Source: Pseudomonas sp. 10-1B
GTDB lineage: Bacteria; Pseudomonadota; Gammaproteobacteria; Pseudomonadales; Pseudomonadaceae
NCBI RefSeq assembly: GCF_000935045.1
Contig: NZ_JYKS01000065.1
Coordinates: 1 to 64,000 of the forward strand
DNA length: 64,000 bases
Reading direction: 5' to 3'
The notes beneath the pieces were generated by a model that was not told where the DNA came from, searched no databases, and saw only the letters and a list, made by a program, of their open reading frames with translations. The position numbers were made by a program, and so were the translations under genes. The number at the start of each line of letters is the position of its first letter. Position 1 is the stretch's first letter. This document shows, piece after piece, positions 1-7,797 of this stretch.

Positions 1-257
1 TCCGCACTCGCTCCCTGGGTCTATGGCTGGAGATTGCTGAAGGGCAGTGGCGCAACCCTCGATAGTGAAGAGAAGAGAAAAGGGCGCGCGCGCCAATGGC
101 ACAGGCTGGACTGGCCCGAAACAAATGTGGGAGCCGGCTTGCCGGCGATGCGCCGCGCGGGCGGCGCTCGATCTGGTAGGCGCCAGAGAACCCAAGGCAG
201 GCACCTCTCAAAGCCTATGCCATCTAGAGGCAGGCACCTAGCGCCTCCACCCCACTC
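1..257. other. Window-edge segment, no identifiable gene
   Basis: This is the stretch downstream of msrQ up to the window edge. One frame on the plus strand runs from the edge to a stop at about position 63 and could be the last 20 or so codons of a truncated gene, but there is too little to identify it. The rest holds one REP-like palindrome, a short CG-alternating palindrome near 83-94, and an 11-base direct repeat (ggcaggcacct) near 198 and 232. No supported coding sequence is seen. Confidence 0.5.
124..150 (+). repeat. Single REP element
   Basis: A single REP-like palindrome with the core gtgggagccggcttgccggc. It belongs to the same family as the paired REPs later in the window (gtgggagctggcttgccggcg). 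No inverted partner is visible within the window. Confidence 0.6.
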
Positions 258-869
258 TCAAATCGCCCTCCCCTGCCTCCTGCCAACCTTGGGCAGCAGC
301 CGCGCAACAACAGGCACACGCAATACCATCAACACCGCCCCAATCCCCGCATAAACCGCCCACTCCCGCAGATCCGAGCGAACAATCCACAAAAAATGCA
401 GCAACCCCAAACCAAGAATCACATACACCAACCTGTGCAACTTCTTCCACCTGGCCCCCAACCGCCGCTGGCTATACCGGTTCGAGGTAACCGCCAACGC
501 CAGCAACCCAAGAAACCCCAGCGCCCCCACAATAATGTAGGGCCGCTTGCGCAACTCCACCGCCAATTGCCCCCAGTCCAGCCCCAGGATAAAGAACAGA
601 TAAGCCAGGATGTGCAGCACAATATAGGCAAAAACCCACAACCCCAGCTGCCGGCGCACCACGATCCAGCCCGACCACCCGGAGAGTTTCTGCAGCGGTG
701 TCATGCTCAAGGTGACCAGCAGGAAGGTCAACGCGCCCAGCCCCAGGCGGTCCATCAGGATCTTCCCAGGGTCTGGCCCGAGCTGGTTCATCGCCGCCTC
801 ATACAACCACCACGCGGGGAGCAGGCACCCCACGACAAAGATGGCCAGACGAAACCAGGGATAGCGCAT
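258..869 (-). CDS. msrQ: MsrQ, heme-binding membrane subunit of the MsrPQ methionine sulfoxide reductase
   Basis: This is a 203-residue integral membrane protein of the YedZ/MsrQ family (ferric reductase-like transmembrane domain). About six hydrophobic segments are visible, and conserved histidines within them (VLHILAY and LGLLHFLW) are the expected heme ligands. By family knowledge it passes electrons from the quinone pool or a flavin reductase to periplasmic MsrP. The ATG at 869 overlaps the msrP stop by one base (TGATG), so the two are translationally coupled; an in-frame TTG one codon upstream is less likely. It is the last gene of a two-gene operon. Confidence 0.95.
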   Translation of the reverse strand: MRYPWFRLAIFVVGCLLPAWWLYEAAMNQLGPDPGKILMDRLGLGALTFLLVTLSMTPLQKLSGWSGWIVVRRQLGLWVFAYIVLHILAYLFFILGLDWGQLAVELRKRPYIIVGALGFLGLLALAVTSNRYSQRRLGARWKKLHRLVYVILGLGLLHFLWIVRSDLREWAVYAGIGAVLMVLRVPVVARLLPKVGRRQGRAI

Positions 870-1882
870 CAATAGTTCTTCCGCAGGTCGAGCCCGGTAT
901 ACAGCGACGCCACTTCATCGGCGTAGCCATTGAACATCTGTGTTTCCCGCACATTGGGGCTGAACAACCCGCTGGGCAAGCGCCGCTCGCGCGCCTGGCT
1001 CCAGCGCGGGTGGTCCACCGTCGGGTTCACGTTGGCATAGAAACCATACTCATCCGGTGCCAACCCTTCCCAGGTAGTGCCGGGCTGCTCGGCCACCAGG
1101 CTGATGCGCACGATCGACTTGATGCTCTTGAAGCCATACTTCCATGGCACCACCAAGCGCAACGGCGCGCCATTCTGGTTGGGCAGCTCCCGGCCATACA
1201 TCCCCACCGCCAGAATCGCCAGCGGATGCATCGCCTCGTCCAGGCGCAACCCTTCTCTATAAGGCCAGTCGATCAAGGCGAACCCCGACCGCTGCCCCGG
1301 CATATGCTGCGGGTCCTTCAAGGTCTCGAAGCGTACGTAGCGCGCCTTGGAAGTCGGCTCGACCTGCTTTAGCACCTGAGCCAAAGGGAACCCCAGCCAC
1401 GGAATGACCATCGACCACGCCTCTACGCAACGCAGTCGATAGATGCGCTCTTCAAGCTGATAAGGTTTGACGAAGTCTTCCAATGCATAGCGCCCCGGCT
1501 TACCCACCTCGCCATCAACTACCACGCTCCATGGTTCGGTTTTCAGGCTGTCGCCATTGGCTGCCGGGTCCCCTTTGTCAGGCCCGAACTCATAGAAGTT
1601 GTTGTAGTGGGTAGCATCCTTGAATGGCGTGATCGCCTCATCCTTCACCGTCACCGCCTGCCAGCGCGTGGCCACGAGCTTGTCGGTGAACCAGGCCGGT
1701 GCGGCTCCGGCCTGCACATCGGCATAACGCGAGACCTCAGCGGCCCCCACCCCGCCCGGCAACGCACCCAGGGCAAGGCCAGCCAGGGAACCGCCCAGCA
1801 GAGCGCGACGGGAAAAGTAGATGTCTTCGGGGGTGATCTCCGATGCCTTGCACTCGGAAGACCTGGGAAGCTTGATGAGCAT
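869..1882 (-). CDS. msrP: MsrP, periplasmic molybdopterin methionine sulfoxide reductase catalytic subunit
   Basis: This 337-residue protein belongs to the sulfite oxidase/YedY family. It reduces methionine sulfoxide in periplasmic proteins after oxidative (for example hypochlorite) damage. A twin-arginine signal is visible (FSRRALLGG, Arg25-Arg26) followed by a hydrophobic Ala/Gly/Leu stretch, which indicates Tat export of the folded Mo-cofactor protein. The cysteine in RLRCVEAWSM is the expected molybdenum ligand. I chose the ATG at 1882 because a GGAG lies six bases upstream; a GTG four codons earlier is possible. It is coupled to msrQ. Confidence 0.95.
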   Translation of the reverse strand: MLIKLPRSSECKASEITPEDIYFSRRALLGGSLAGLALGALPGGVGAAEVSRYADVQAGAAPAWFTDKLVATRWQAVTVKDEAITPFKDATHYNNFYEFGPDKGDPAANGDSLKTEPWSVVVDGEVGKPGRYALEDFVKPYQLEERIYRLRCVEAWSMVIPWLGFPLAQVLKQVEPTSKARYVRFETLKDPQHMPGQRSGFALIDWPYREGLRLDEAMHPLAILAVGMYGRELPNQNGAPLRLVVPWKYGFKSIKSIVRISLVAEQPGTTWEGLAPDEYGFYANVNPTVDHPRWSQARERRLPSGLFSPNVRETQMFNGYADEVASLYTGLDLRKNY

Positions 1883-1961
1883 GGGCGGCTCCACAGCACT
1901 GGATAACGGATGTACCAGTAAGACTATGGAGCCGGAAGGTTATTCCAGCGTTAAGCGATTT

Positions 1962-2813
1962 TCACGCCTTGCGCCGACGCGCCTTCAACAAGAACTGGAT
2001 CGGCCCCGAAGCCGCATAGGCGAGGAAGATCAGCAGCAGGATGCGCGGTGGGTCGCTGAACACCACGGCAAACACCAGCACCACGGCCAGGATCGCCACG
2101 AACGGCACGCGGCCCTTGAGGTCCAGTTCCTTGAAGCTGTTGTACTTGATGTTGCTGACCATCAGCATGCCGGCCGCAGCCACCAGCAGCGCCACCAGGA
2201 ACGACAGCTTGGAGCCCTGGATACCGTAGTCGCTGAACGCCCACACGGTACCTGCAACCACACCCGCAGCAGCCGGGCTGGCCAGGCCGATGAAGTAGCG
2301 TTTGTCGGCGGTGCCTACCTGGGTATTGAAACGCGCCAGGCGCAGCGCCGCACCGGCCACGTAGATGAAGGCGACCATCCAGCCGACCTTGCCCATGTCG
2401 CCCAGCGCCCAGCCAAAGGCCAACAAGGCCGGGGCCACGCCGAAGGCGACCATGTCCGACAGCGAGTCGTACTCAGCCCCGAAGGCACTCTGGGTATTGG
2501 TCATGCGCGCAACGCGGCCGTCCAGGCCGTCGAGCACCATGGCCACGAAGATGGCGATGGCGGCAAAGGCGAAGTACTTGCTCGCTTCACGCGGGTCACC
2601 GGCACTCAGGGCGCTCTGTGCGCTCATCGAGCTGATGATGGAATAGAAGCCGGCAAACAGGTTGGCGGTGGTAAACAGGTTGGGCAACAGGTAGATGCCG
2701 CGGTGGCGCACCTTGCGCCCTTCGGCGTCATGCCCTTCTTCAACGTGCTCATCGACAGGTAGCAGGCTTTCGGCGTCGGAGGGCTTGTTCGGCTCTTCGG
2801 GACGTTCGCTCAT
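1962..2813 (-). CDS. pssA: CDP-diacylglycerol--serine O-phosphatidyltransferase
   Basis: A membrane enzyme of 283 residues that makes phosphatidylserine from CDP-diacylglycerol and L-serine, the precursor of phosphatidylethanolamine. The CDP-alcohol phosphotransferase signature DG-x2-AR-x8-G-x3-D-x3-D is visible (LDGLDGRVAR followed by GAEYDSLSD) around residues 95-120. It is followed by several hydrophobic segments. The first 40 residues are acidic and hydrophilic, as in other pseudomonad homologues. It is the type II (multi-pass) enzyme, not the PLD-like E. coli type. It lies downstream of ilvC but is separated by the ilvC terminator. Confidence 0.95.
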   Translation of the reverse strand: MSERPEEPNKPSDAESLLPVDEHVEEGHDAEGRKVRHRGIYLLPNLFTTANLFAGFYSIISSMSAQSALSAGDPREASKYFAFAAIAIFVAMVLDGLDGRVARMTNTQSAFGAEYDSLSDMVAFGVAPALLAFGWALGDMGKVGWMVAFIYVAGAALRLARFNTQVGTADKRYFIGLASPAAAGVVAGTVWAFSDYGIQGSKLSFLVALLVAAAGMLMVSNIKYNSFKELDLKGRVPFVAILAVVLVFAVVFSDPPRILLLIFLAYAASGPIQFLLKARRRKA

Positions 2814-2920
2814 GGAGGGTACCTTGCAACAGGATGGAAAATGTTCGACACGGGCCCGCGAAACAGGTTCTGACAGCAGGCCACTGGTCTGCTTTATACC
2901 AGATGCTGACTGCCAGAACG

Positions 2921-2944
2921 AAAAAACGCGGCCGAAGCCGCGCT
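2921..2944 (-). terminator. Rho-independent terminator of ilvC
   Basis: On the minus strand a GC-rich stem with a TTCG loop (cgcggcttcggccgcg) is followed directly by a run of six T. It sits 20 bases after the ilvC stop and closes the ilvIHC unit. Confidence 0.9.
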
Positions 2945-2963
2945 TTTCATCTTTCGATAAGAC

Positions 2964-3980
2964 TTAGTTCTTGGTCTTGTCGACGATTTTGTTAGCCGAG
3001 ATCCACGGCATCATCGAACGCAGTTGCTCGCCGATGATTTCGATGCCGTGAGCGGCGTTGTTGCGACGCTTGGCGGTCATCGATGGGTAGTTGGTAGCAC
3101 CTTCGGAGATGAACATCTTCGCGTACTCGCCGTCCTGGATGCGCTTCAGAGCGTTGCGCATGGCCTTGCGGGATTCTTCGTTGATGACTTCCGGACCGGT
3201 TACGTACTCACCGTACTCGGCGTTGTTGGAGATCGAGTAGTTCATGTTGGCGATACCGCCTTCGTACATGAGGTCAACGATCAGCTTCAGCTCGTGCAGG
3301 CACTCGAAGTAGGCCATTTCTGGCGCGTAGCCAGCTTCGACCAGGGTTTCGAAACCGGCTTTGACCAGCTCGACGGTACCGCCGCACAGAACGGCCTGCT
3401 CACCGAACAGGTCGGTTTCGGTCTCGTCCTTGAAGGTGGTTTCGATGATGCCGGTACGGCCGCCACCGACGCCAGCGGCGTAGGACAGGGCGACGTTCTT
3501 GGCGTTGCCCGAAGCGTCCTGGTAGATAGCGATCAGGTCAGGGATGCCGCCGCCTTTGACGAACTCGGAGCGAACGGTGTGGCCCGGGGCCTTCGGCGCG
3601 ATCATGATCACGTCGAGGTCGGCACGCGGAACGACCTGGTTGTAGTGGATCGAGAAGCCGTGGGAGAAGGCCAGGGTAGCGCCCTTCTTGATGTTCGGCT
3701 CGATTTCGCTCTTGTACAGCTGGCCCTGGAATTCGTCCGGGGTCAGGATCATGACCAGGTCGGCAGCAGCGACGGCGGTAGCCACGTCGGCAACTTTCAG
3801 GCCGTGGGCTTCAGCCTTGGCAACGGTAGCCGAACCTTTACGCAGACCGACGGTAACGTCTACACCGGAGTCCTTCAGGTTGCACGCCTGAGCGTGGCCC
3901 TGGGAACCGTAACCGATGATGGCGACTTTCTTACCCTGGATGATGGAAAGGTCGCAGTCTTTATCGTAGAAAACTTTCAT
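2964..3980 (-). CDS. ilvC: Ketol-acid reductoisomerase (NADP+)
   Basis: The 338-residue length is typical of the class I (short) enzyme. It catalyses the second step of valine and isoleucine synthesis: Mg-dependent alkyl migration and NADPH reduction of acetolactate or acetohydroxybutyrate. The nucleotide-binding motif IGYGSQGHAQACNLKDSG lies near the N-terminus (residues about 23-40), followed by the R-x-G-S phosphate loop. The C-terminal half carries the conserved metal-binding acidic residues of the knotted domain. It is 55 bases downstream of ilvH in the same direction, with its own AGGGGT ribosome site, and probably belongs to the ilvI-ilvH-ilvC operon. Confidence 0.98.
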   Translation of the reverse strand: MKVFYDKDCDLSIIQGKKVAIIGYGSQGHAQACNLKDSGVDVTVGLRKGSATVAKAEAHGLKVADVATAVAAADLVMILTPDEFQGQLYKSEIEPNIKKGATLAFSHGFSIHYNQVVPRADLDVIMIAPKAPGHTVRSEFVKGGGIPDLIAIYQDASGNAKNVALSYAAGVGGGRTGIIETTFKDETETDLFGEQAVLCGGTVELVKAGFETLVEAGYAPEMAYFECLHELKLIVDLMYEGGIANMNYSISNNAEYGEYVTGPEVINEESRKAMRNALKRIQDGEYAKMFISEGATNYPSMTAKRRNNAAHGIEIIGEQLRSMMPWISANKIVDKTKN

Positions 3981-4035
3981 GAAAATACCCCTGGTTATAT
4001 CTCGGCCCCTGCGGAGCCATCGCTAATTTTTGAAT

Positions 4036-4527
4036 TTAGATGCTGAGCACTTTGTCGCCACGGGCAATGCCGGTAACGCCGCTGCGCACGGTTTCGAGAA
4101 TCGATGCAGTGCCGATCGCCTGGATGAAGCTGTCCAGCTTGTCGCTGGTACCGCTCAGCTGCACGGTGTACACGCTGGCGGTCACGTCGACGATCTGGCC
4201 ACGGAAAATGTCCGTGGTGCGCTTGATCTCGGCGCGCTGGGCACCGGTGGCCTTGACCTTGACCAGCATCAGTTCACGCTCGATATGAGCGCTTTCCGAC
4301 AGGTCGACAAGCTTGACCACTTCGACCAGCTTGTTCAGGTTCTTGGTGATCTGTTCGATCACTTCGTCATGGCCAACGGTGGTCAACGTCAGACGCGACA
4401 GGGTCGGGTCTTCGGTCGGCGCCACGGTCAGGCTTTCAATGTTGTAGTTGCGCTGGGAGAACAGGCCGACCACGCGGGACAACGCACCTGGTTCGTTTTC
4501 CAGCAGCAGGGAAATGATGTGCCGCAT
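4036..4527 (-). CDS. ilvH: Acetolactate synthase small (regulatory) subunit
   Basis: This 163-residue protein starts with an ACT domain (MRHIISLLLENEPGALSRV) that binds valine and confers feedback inhibition on the catalytic subunit. The C-terminal half matches the ALS_ss_C domain. Its ATG follows the ilvI stop with a single base between them, so translation is likely coupled and subunit stoichiometry matched. Confidence 0.97.
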   Translation of the reverse strand: MRHIISLLLENEPGALSRVVGLFSQRNYNIESLTVAPTEDPTLSRLTLTTVGHDEVIEQITKNLNKLVEVVKLVDLSESAHIERELMLVKVKATGAQRAEIKRTTDIFRGQIVDVTASVYTVQLSGTSDKLDSFIQAIGTASILETVRSGVTGIARGDKVLSI

Positions 4528-4528
4528 A

Positions 4529-6253
4529 TCAGGTACGCTCCGTCTTGCTCAGCCACATGTCACGCATCGAGCCATCCTTGATCTGCATCGGATAGACGTG
4601 CTCACTGCGGTCAACCGCGATGTCGATGAACACCAGGCGGTCCTTCATCGCGAACGCTTCTTCCAGCTTCGGCTTGAGGTCCTTCAGGCTGGTGATGCGG
4701 ATACCCACATGGCCATAGGCCTCGGCCAGTTTGATGAAATCAGGCAGCGACTCGACGTACGAGTGTGAGTGACGACCGTTGTAGGCCATATCCTGCCACT
4801 GGCGGACCATGCCCAGCACACCGTTGTTCAGGTTGACGATCTTCACCGGCAGGCCGTACTGCATGCAGGTGGACAGCTCCTGGATGTTCATCTGGATGCT
4901 GCCTTCGCCAGTCACACAGGCTACGTCCTGGTCCGGGAAGTTGAGCTTGATGCCCATCGCCGCCGGGAAACCGAAGCCCATGGTGCCCAGGCCACCGGAG
5001 TTGATCCAGCGGTTCGGCTTGTTGAAGCGGTAGTACTGCGCCGCGAACATCTGGTGCTGGCCCACGTCGGAGGTGACGAAGGCATCGCCATTGGTCACTT
5101 CGCACAGGGTTTCGATGACTTTCTGCGGCTTGATGACATTGCCGTCGCCCTTGTCGTAAGGGAACAGCTCGCCATTGCCACGCCATTCGTCGATCTGCTT
5201 CCACCAGGCATCCAGCGCCGCCTGGTCAGGCTGCTCGCCGATTTCCTTGAGGATGCCGAGCATTTCGCTGAGCACGCTGTCGACCGGGCCGACGATCGGC
5301 ACGTCGGCCTTGATCATCTTGGAGATCGACGCCGGGTCGATGTCGATGTGGATGATCTTGGCGTTCGGGCAGAACTTGGCCGGGCCATTGACCACGCGGT
5401 CGTCGAAACGGGCACCGACCGCGAGGATCACGTCGGCGTTGTGCATGGCCATGTTGGCGGTGAAGCTGCCGTGCATACCGAGCATGCCGAGGAACTGGCG
5501 ATCGGTACCCGGGAAGCCACCCAGGCCCATCAGGGTATTGGTGACCGGCAGGTTCAGCGACTTGGCGATTTCGGTCAGGGCTTCGGAGCCACCGCCGAGG
5601 ATCACGCCACCACCGGAGTAGACGATCGGGCGCTTGGCGGCCAGGAGCATCTCGGCAGCCTTGCGGATCTGGCCGGAATGGCCACGCACTGCCGGGCTGT
5701 AGGAGCGCAGCTTGACCTTTTTCGGGTAGACGTATTCGAATTTCTCGGCCGGGTTGGTCATATCTTTTGGAATGTCGACCACGACCGGACCTGGGCGACC
5801 GGATTGCGCCAGGTAGAAAGCTTTTTTCAGAATTTCAGGGATCTCGGTCGGGTTCTTGATCATGAAGCTGTGCTTCACGATCGGCCGCGAGATACCGATC
5901 ATGTCGGTTTCCTGGAAGGCATCGGTACCCACCATGGTGCTAGGCACCTGGCCAGACAGGATGACCATCGGAATCGAGTCCATGTAGGCGGTGGCAATGC
6001 CGGTAATGGCATTGGTCGCGCCCGGGCCGGAGGTTACCAGCACCACACCGGCCTTGCCGGTGGCGCGGGCATAGCCGTCCGCCATATGGGTAGCCGCCTG
6101 CTCGTGACGAACCAGGATGTGCTCGACTTCCGGTTCCTTGAACAGCGCGTCGTAAACATGCAGGAGAGCACCACCAGGGTACCCGTAGATGTGCTTAACG
6201 CCTTCGTCACGCAAGAAGCGGACGACCATCTCAGCGCCAGATAAAAGCTCCAC
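4529..6253 (-). CDS. ilvI: Acetolactate synthase large (catalytic) subunit
   Basis: A thiamine-diphosphate enzyme of 574 residues that condenses two pyruvates, or pyruvate and 2-oxobutyrate, as the first committed step of branched-chain amino acid synthesis. Visible are the N-terminal YPGGALLHVYDAL stretch, the catalytic-glutamate region HEQAATHMADGYAR, and the C-terminal ThDP/Mg motif GEGS...NLNN. I place the start at the GTG at 6253: AGAGG lies seven bases upstream, and the protein then begins like E. coli IlvI (M-E-L-L-S-G-A-E-M). The GTG three codons earlier overlaps that ribosome site. Confidence 0.96.
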   Translation of the reverse strand: MELLSGAEMVVRFLRDEGVKHIYGYPGGALLHVYDALFKEPEVEHILVRHEQAATHMADGYARATGKAGVVLVTSGPGATNAITGIATAYMDSIPMVILSGQVPSTMVGTDAFQETDMIGISRPIVKHSFMIKNPTEIPEILKKAFYLAQSGRPGPVVVDIPKDMTNPAEKFEYVYPKKVKLRSYSPAVRGHSGQIRKAAEMLLAAKRPIVYSGGGVILGGGSEALTEIAKSLNLPVTNTLMGLGGFPGTDRQFLGMLGMHGSFTANMAMHNADVILAVGARFDDRVVNGPAKFCPNAKIIHIDIDPASISKMIKADVPIVGPVDSVLSEMLGILKEIGEQPDQAALDAWWKQIDEWRGNGELFPYDKGDGNVIKPQKVIETLCEVTNGDAFVTSDVGQHQMFAAQYYRFNKPNRWINSGGLGTMGFGFPAAMGIKLNFPDQDVACVTGEGSIQMNIQELSTCMQYGLPVKIVNLNNGVLGMVRQWQDMAYNGRHSHSYVESLPDFIKLAEAYGHVGIRITSLKDLKPKLEEAFAMKDRLVFIDIAVDRSEHVYPMQIKDGSMRDMWLSKTERT

Positions 6254-6615
6254 GTTGTTCACCTCTAAAACGCCAGAATACCGTCCCTAGTGGACGGGTC
6301 TTAATAGGTTTACTGCCAAGCAGAGCATGAGCGAACGTCAGCACTGACTGAGCAAGTATTGGGAGCGCCCCAGAGTGTTGCGGGGTTTTCCCACCCAGCG
6401 CGAGGTAACGCGTTGCGGGGTGTAACAGGTCGGCGCGGGTGTGCACCTCATGATCTGCTTAGCGGGTCTGCTTCTGGCAGTCCCTCTACAGCGGAAGTTG
6501 GATTCTTGTGATTTGGCGGCTACAAGTCAAGAAAAATTATTGCCAATTTTTCCTCAAGATGAATTCCTGCCACCACTAAAAAACGCTTCAGCAGCAGAAT
6601 TAATAAGATTTCCAC
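6254..6615 (-). other. Upstream region of the ilvIHC operon
   Basis: About 360 bases without a gene. Reading toward ilvI there is an AT-rich tract (about 6500-6610) containing a TTGACT that could be a -35 box. A GC-rich middle follows with the nonamer CCCCGCAAC twice, 35 bases apart. A short hairpin (ccgtcc-acta-gggacgg) lies just before the ribosome site. No Ile/Leu/Val-rich leader peptide and no stem followed by a T run was found, so classical attenuation is not supported. Confidence 0.5.
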
Positions 6616-6642
6616 AAAAAAGGGCCACAATCTGCGGCCCTT
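6616..6642 (-). terminator. Rho-independent terminator of the mrcB-lpoP-yqcC operon
   Basis: On the minus strand, aagggccgcagattgtggcc closes into a stem and is followed by CCC and a six-T run. It lies about 20 bases after the yqcC stop. Confidence 0.88.
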
Positions 6643-6661
6643 GAAGGAAAAACTGAAGAAA

Positions 6662-6994
6662 TCAGGCGGAAGGAGCAATCAATTGATCGAATGCTGCCAA
6701 TAGGCGGCGAAGCTCACGACTTTGCTCTGGCCGGTCGACAAACACGCTTTCGGCCATGACCAGGATGCCAGAGGCGCTGGGCAGCGGGTGGCCCAGCTCG
6801 ATGATGATCTTCATGCGCGGCAGGAAAATCCATTGCAGCCACTGCTCGAAACTGAGCGTATCGACGGCGAACGGCACGGTACTGGCCAGGGCCTCGTCGC
6901 TTGGCGGCTCGTCATCCCACCAGCCTTGCACCTGCAGCTCACGCTCGATCAGCAGCAAGTGGTCGGCAATATCCAGAACGCGTTGCTCGATCAT
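6662..6994 (-). CDS. YqcC-like (DUF446) protein
   Basis: A soluble protein of 110 residues resembling the YqcC/DUF446 family, whose biochemical role is unknown. It has the family's acidic N-terminal half, the FEQWLQWIFLPRM segment and a helical C-terminus, with no signal peptide or membrane segment. The ATG at 6994 overlaps the lpoP stop by one base (TGATG), so it is co-translated with the PBP1b activator gene. That coupling hints at, but does not show, a cell-envelope link. Confidence 0.85.
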   Translation of the reverse strand: MIEQRVLDIADHLLLIERELQVQGWWDDEPPSDEALASTVPFAVDTLSFEQWLQWIFLPRMKIIIELGHPLPSASGILVMAESVFVDRPEQSRELRRLLAAFDQLIAPSA

Positions 6995-7770
6995 CACGAA
7001 TTGACCCGTGCCTTTTGCCGGGCCAGTGCGGCACCAGCGCTGTCACCCTGCTTTTCACGGGCCTGGGCGATGGTGTTCCACAACTCGGCCTGCAGGCTCG
7101 GGCGGCCGTTGGCGTAAGTCAGGGCGCGACGCGCCAGTTGCTCGGCCTGTGCTGCATCACCTTGCGCCAGGCGCACCTGGGCCAGGCGGTACAGCACCTG
7201 CGGCTCGCGTGGGGCAATGCGCTGGGCACGCTCCAGGCTCGAGGCGGCACCGTTGAAGTCACCACTGCCCTGCTGCGTCTGCGCGGTGGTCAGCAACGCC
7301 AGCACCGGGCCGTCCAGTTGCTCATCGGCCGACAGGCCACCTGTAGCGGCGCCGCTACGTGGAATGCCGGTTGGCGCGCTGGCACTTTGCGAGGCGCTGT
7401 TCATTGCCGCGATGTCGAACGGTTCGTCGGCGATCGGGTTTGGATTGGTGGTCATCGGTGCCGAAGTGACCGGCCCCGGGGTGATCGGCGAGGTGCTGAT
7501 CGGCGCCGCGCCATTGGCCGCTGGGAACGTCTGGATGCCTGAAGCGCCAGCGCCCTGCGGGATCATCACGGTGACGCCGGACTCCTCAGGCAACGTCTGC
7601 GCTTGCGCGGTGCCCGTGTTATAGCCAGCCGCCGCGCGGTTGGCCGTCACGCGTTCGCTGTTGGACACGCGGGTGCTCGAGTCGACCACCGGGATATTGC
7701 CGCGCGGGACGCTGGAGCACCCCTGGAGCACAGCCAGCGCCGTCACGGCAGGAAACAGCCACTTGTTCAC
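6994..7770 (-). CDS. lpoP: TPR-repeat outer-membrane lipoprotein, probable PBP1b activator LpoP
   Basis: This 258-residue lipoprotein has a short hydrophobic signal ending in the lipobox LQGC, a low-complexity Pro/Ser/Thr/Gly linker, then C-terminal helical TPR-like repeats (about residues 130-255; ALLTTAQTQQ, LYRLAQVRLAQGD, LWNTIAQAREKQGD). Its place directly after mrcB and this architecture match P. aeruginosa LpoP, reported as the activator of PBP1b in place of LpoB. The start is most likely the GTG at 7770, preceded by GAGGTG four bases upstream; the in-frame ATG/TTG just upstream overlap that ribosome site. The function is inferred from context and family. Confidence 0.85.
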   Translation of the reverse strand: MNKWLFPAVTALAVLQGCSSVPRGNIPVVDSSTRVSNSERVTANRAAAGYNTGTAQAQTLPEESGVTVMIPQGAGASGIQTFPAANGAAPISTSPITPGPVTSAPMTTNPNPIADEPFDIAAMNSASQSASAPTGIPRSGAATGGLSADEQLDGPVLALLTTAQTQQGSGDFNGAASSLERAQRIAPREPQVLYRLAQVRLAQGDAAQAEQLARRALTYANGRPSLQAELWNTIAQAREKQGDSAGAALARQKARVNS

Positions 7771-7797
7771 GTCACACCTCATCAATGCAGCCTGTGC

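Noticed and set aside
1..63. C-terminal fragment of a plus-strand gene at the left edge
   Set aside because: About 20 codons before a stop are too few to identify or to distinguish from chance.
4769..6244. Long plus-strand frame opposite ilvI, and similar ones opposite ilvC, pnp, infB, nusA and ftsH
   Set aside because: All are antisense to well-identified conserved genes and their translations look like GC-skew artefacts.
6254..6500. Ile/Leu/Val attenuator peptide before ilvI
   Set aside because: The open frames found there are not enriched in branched-chain codons, and no stem followed by a T run precedes ilvI.
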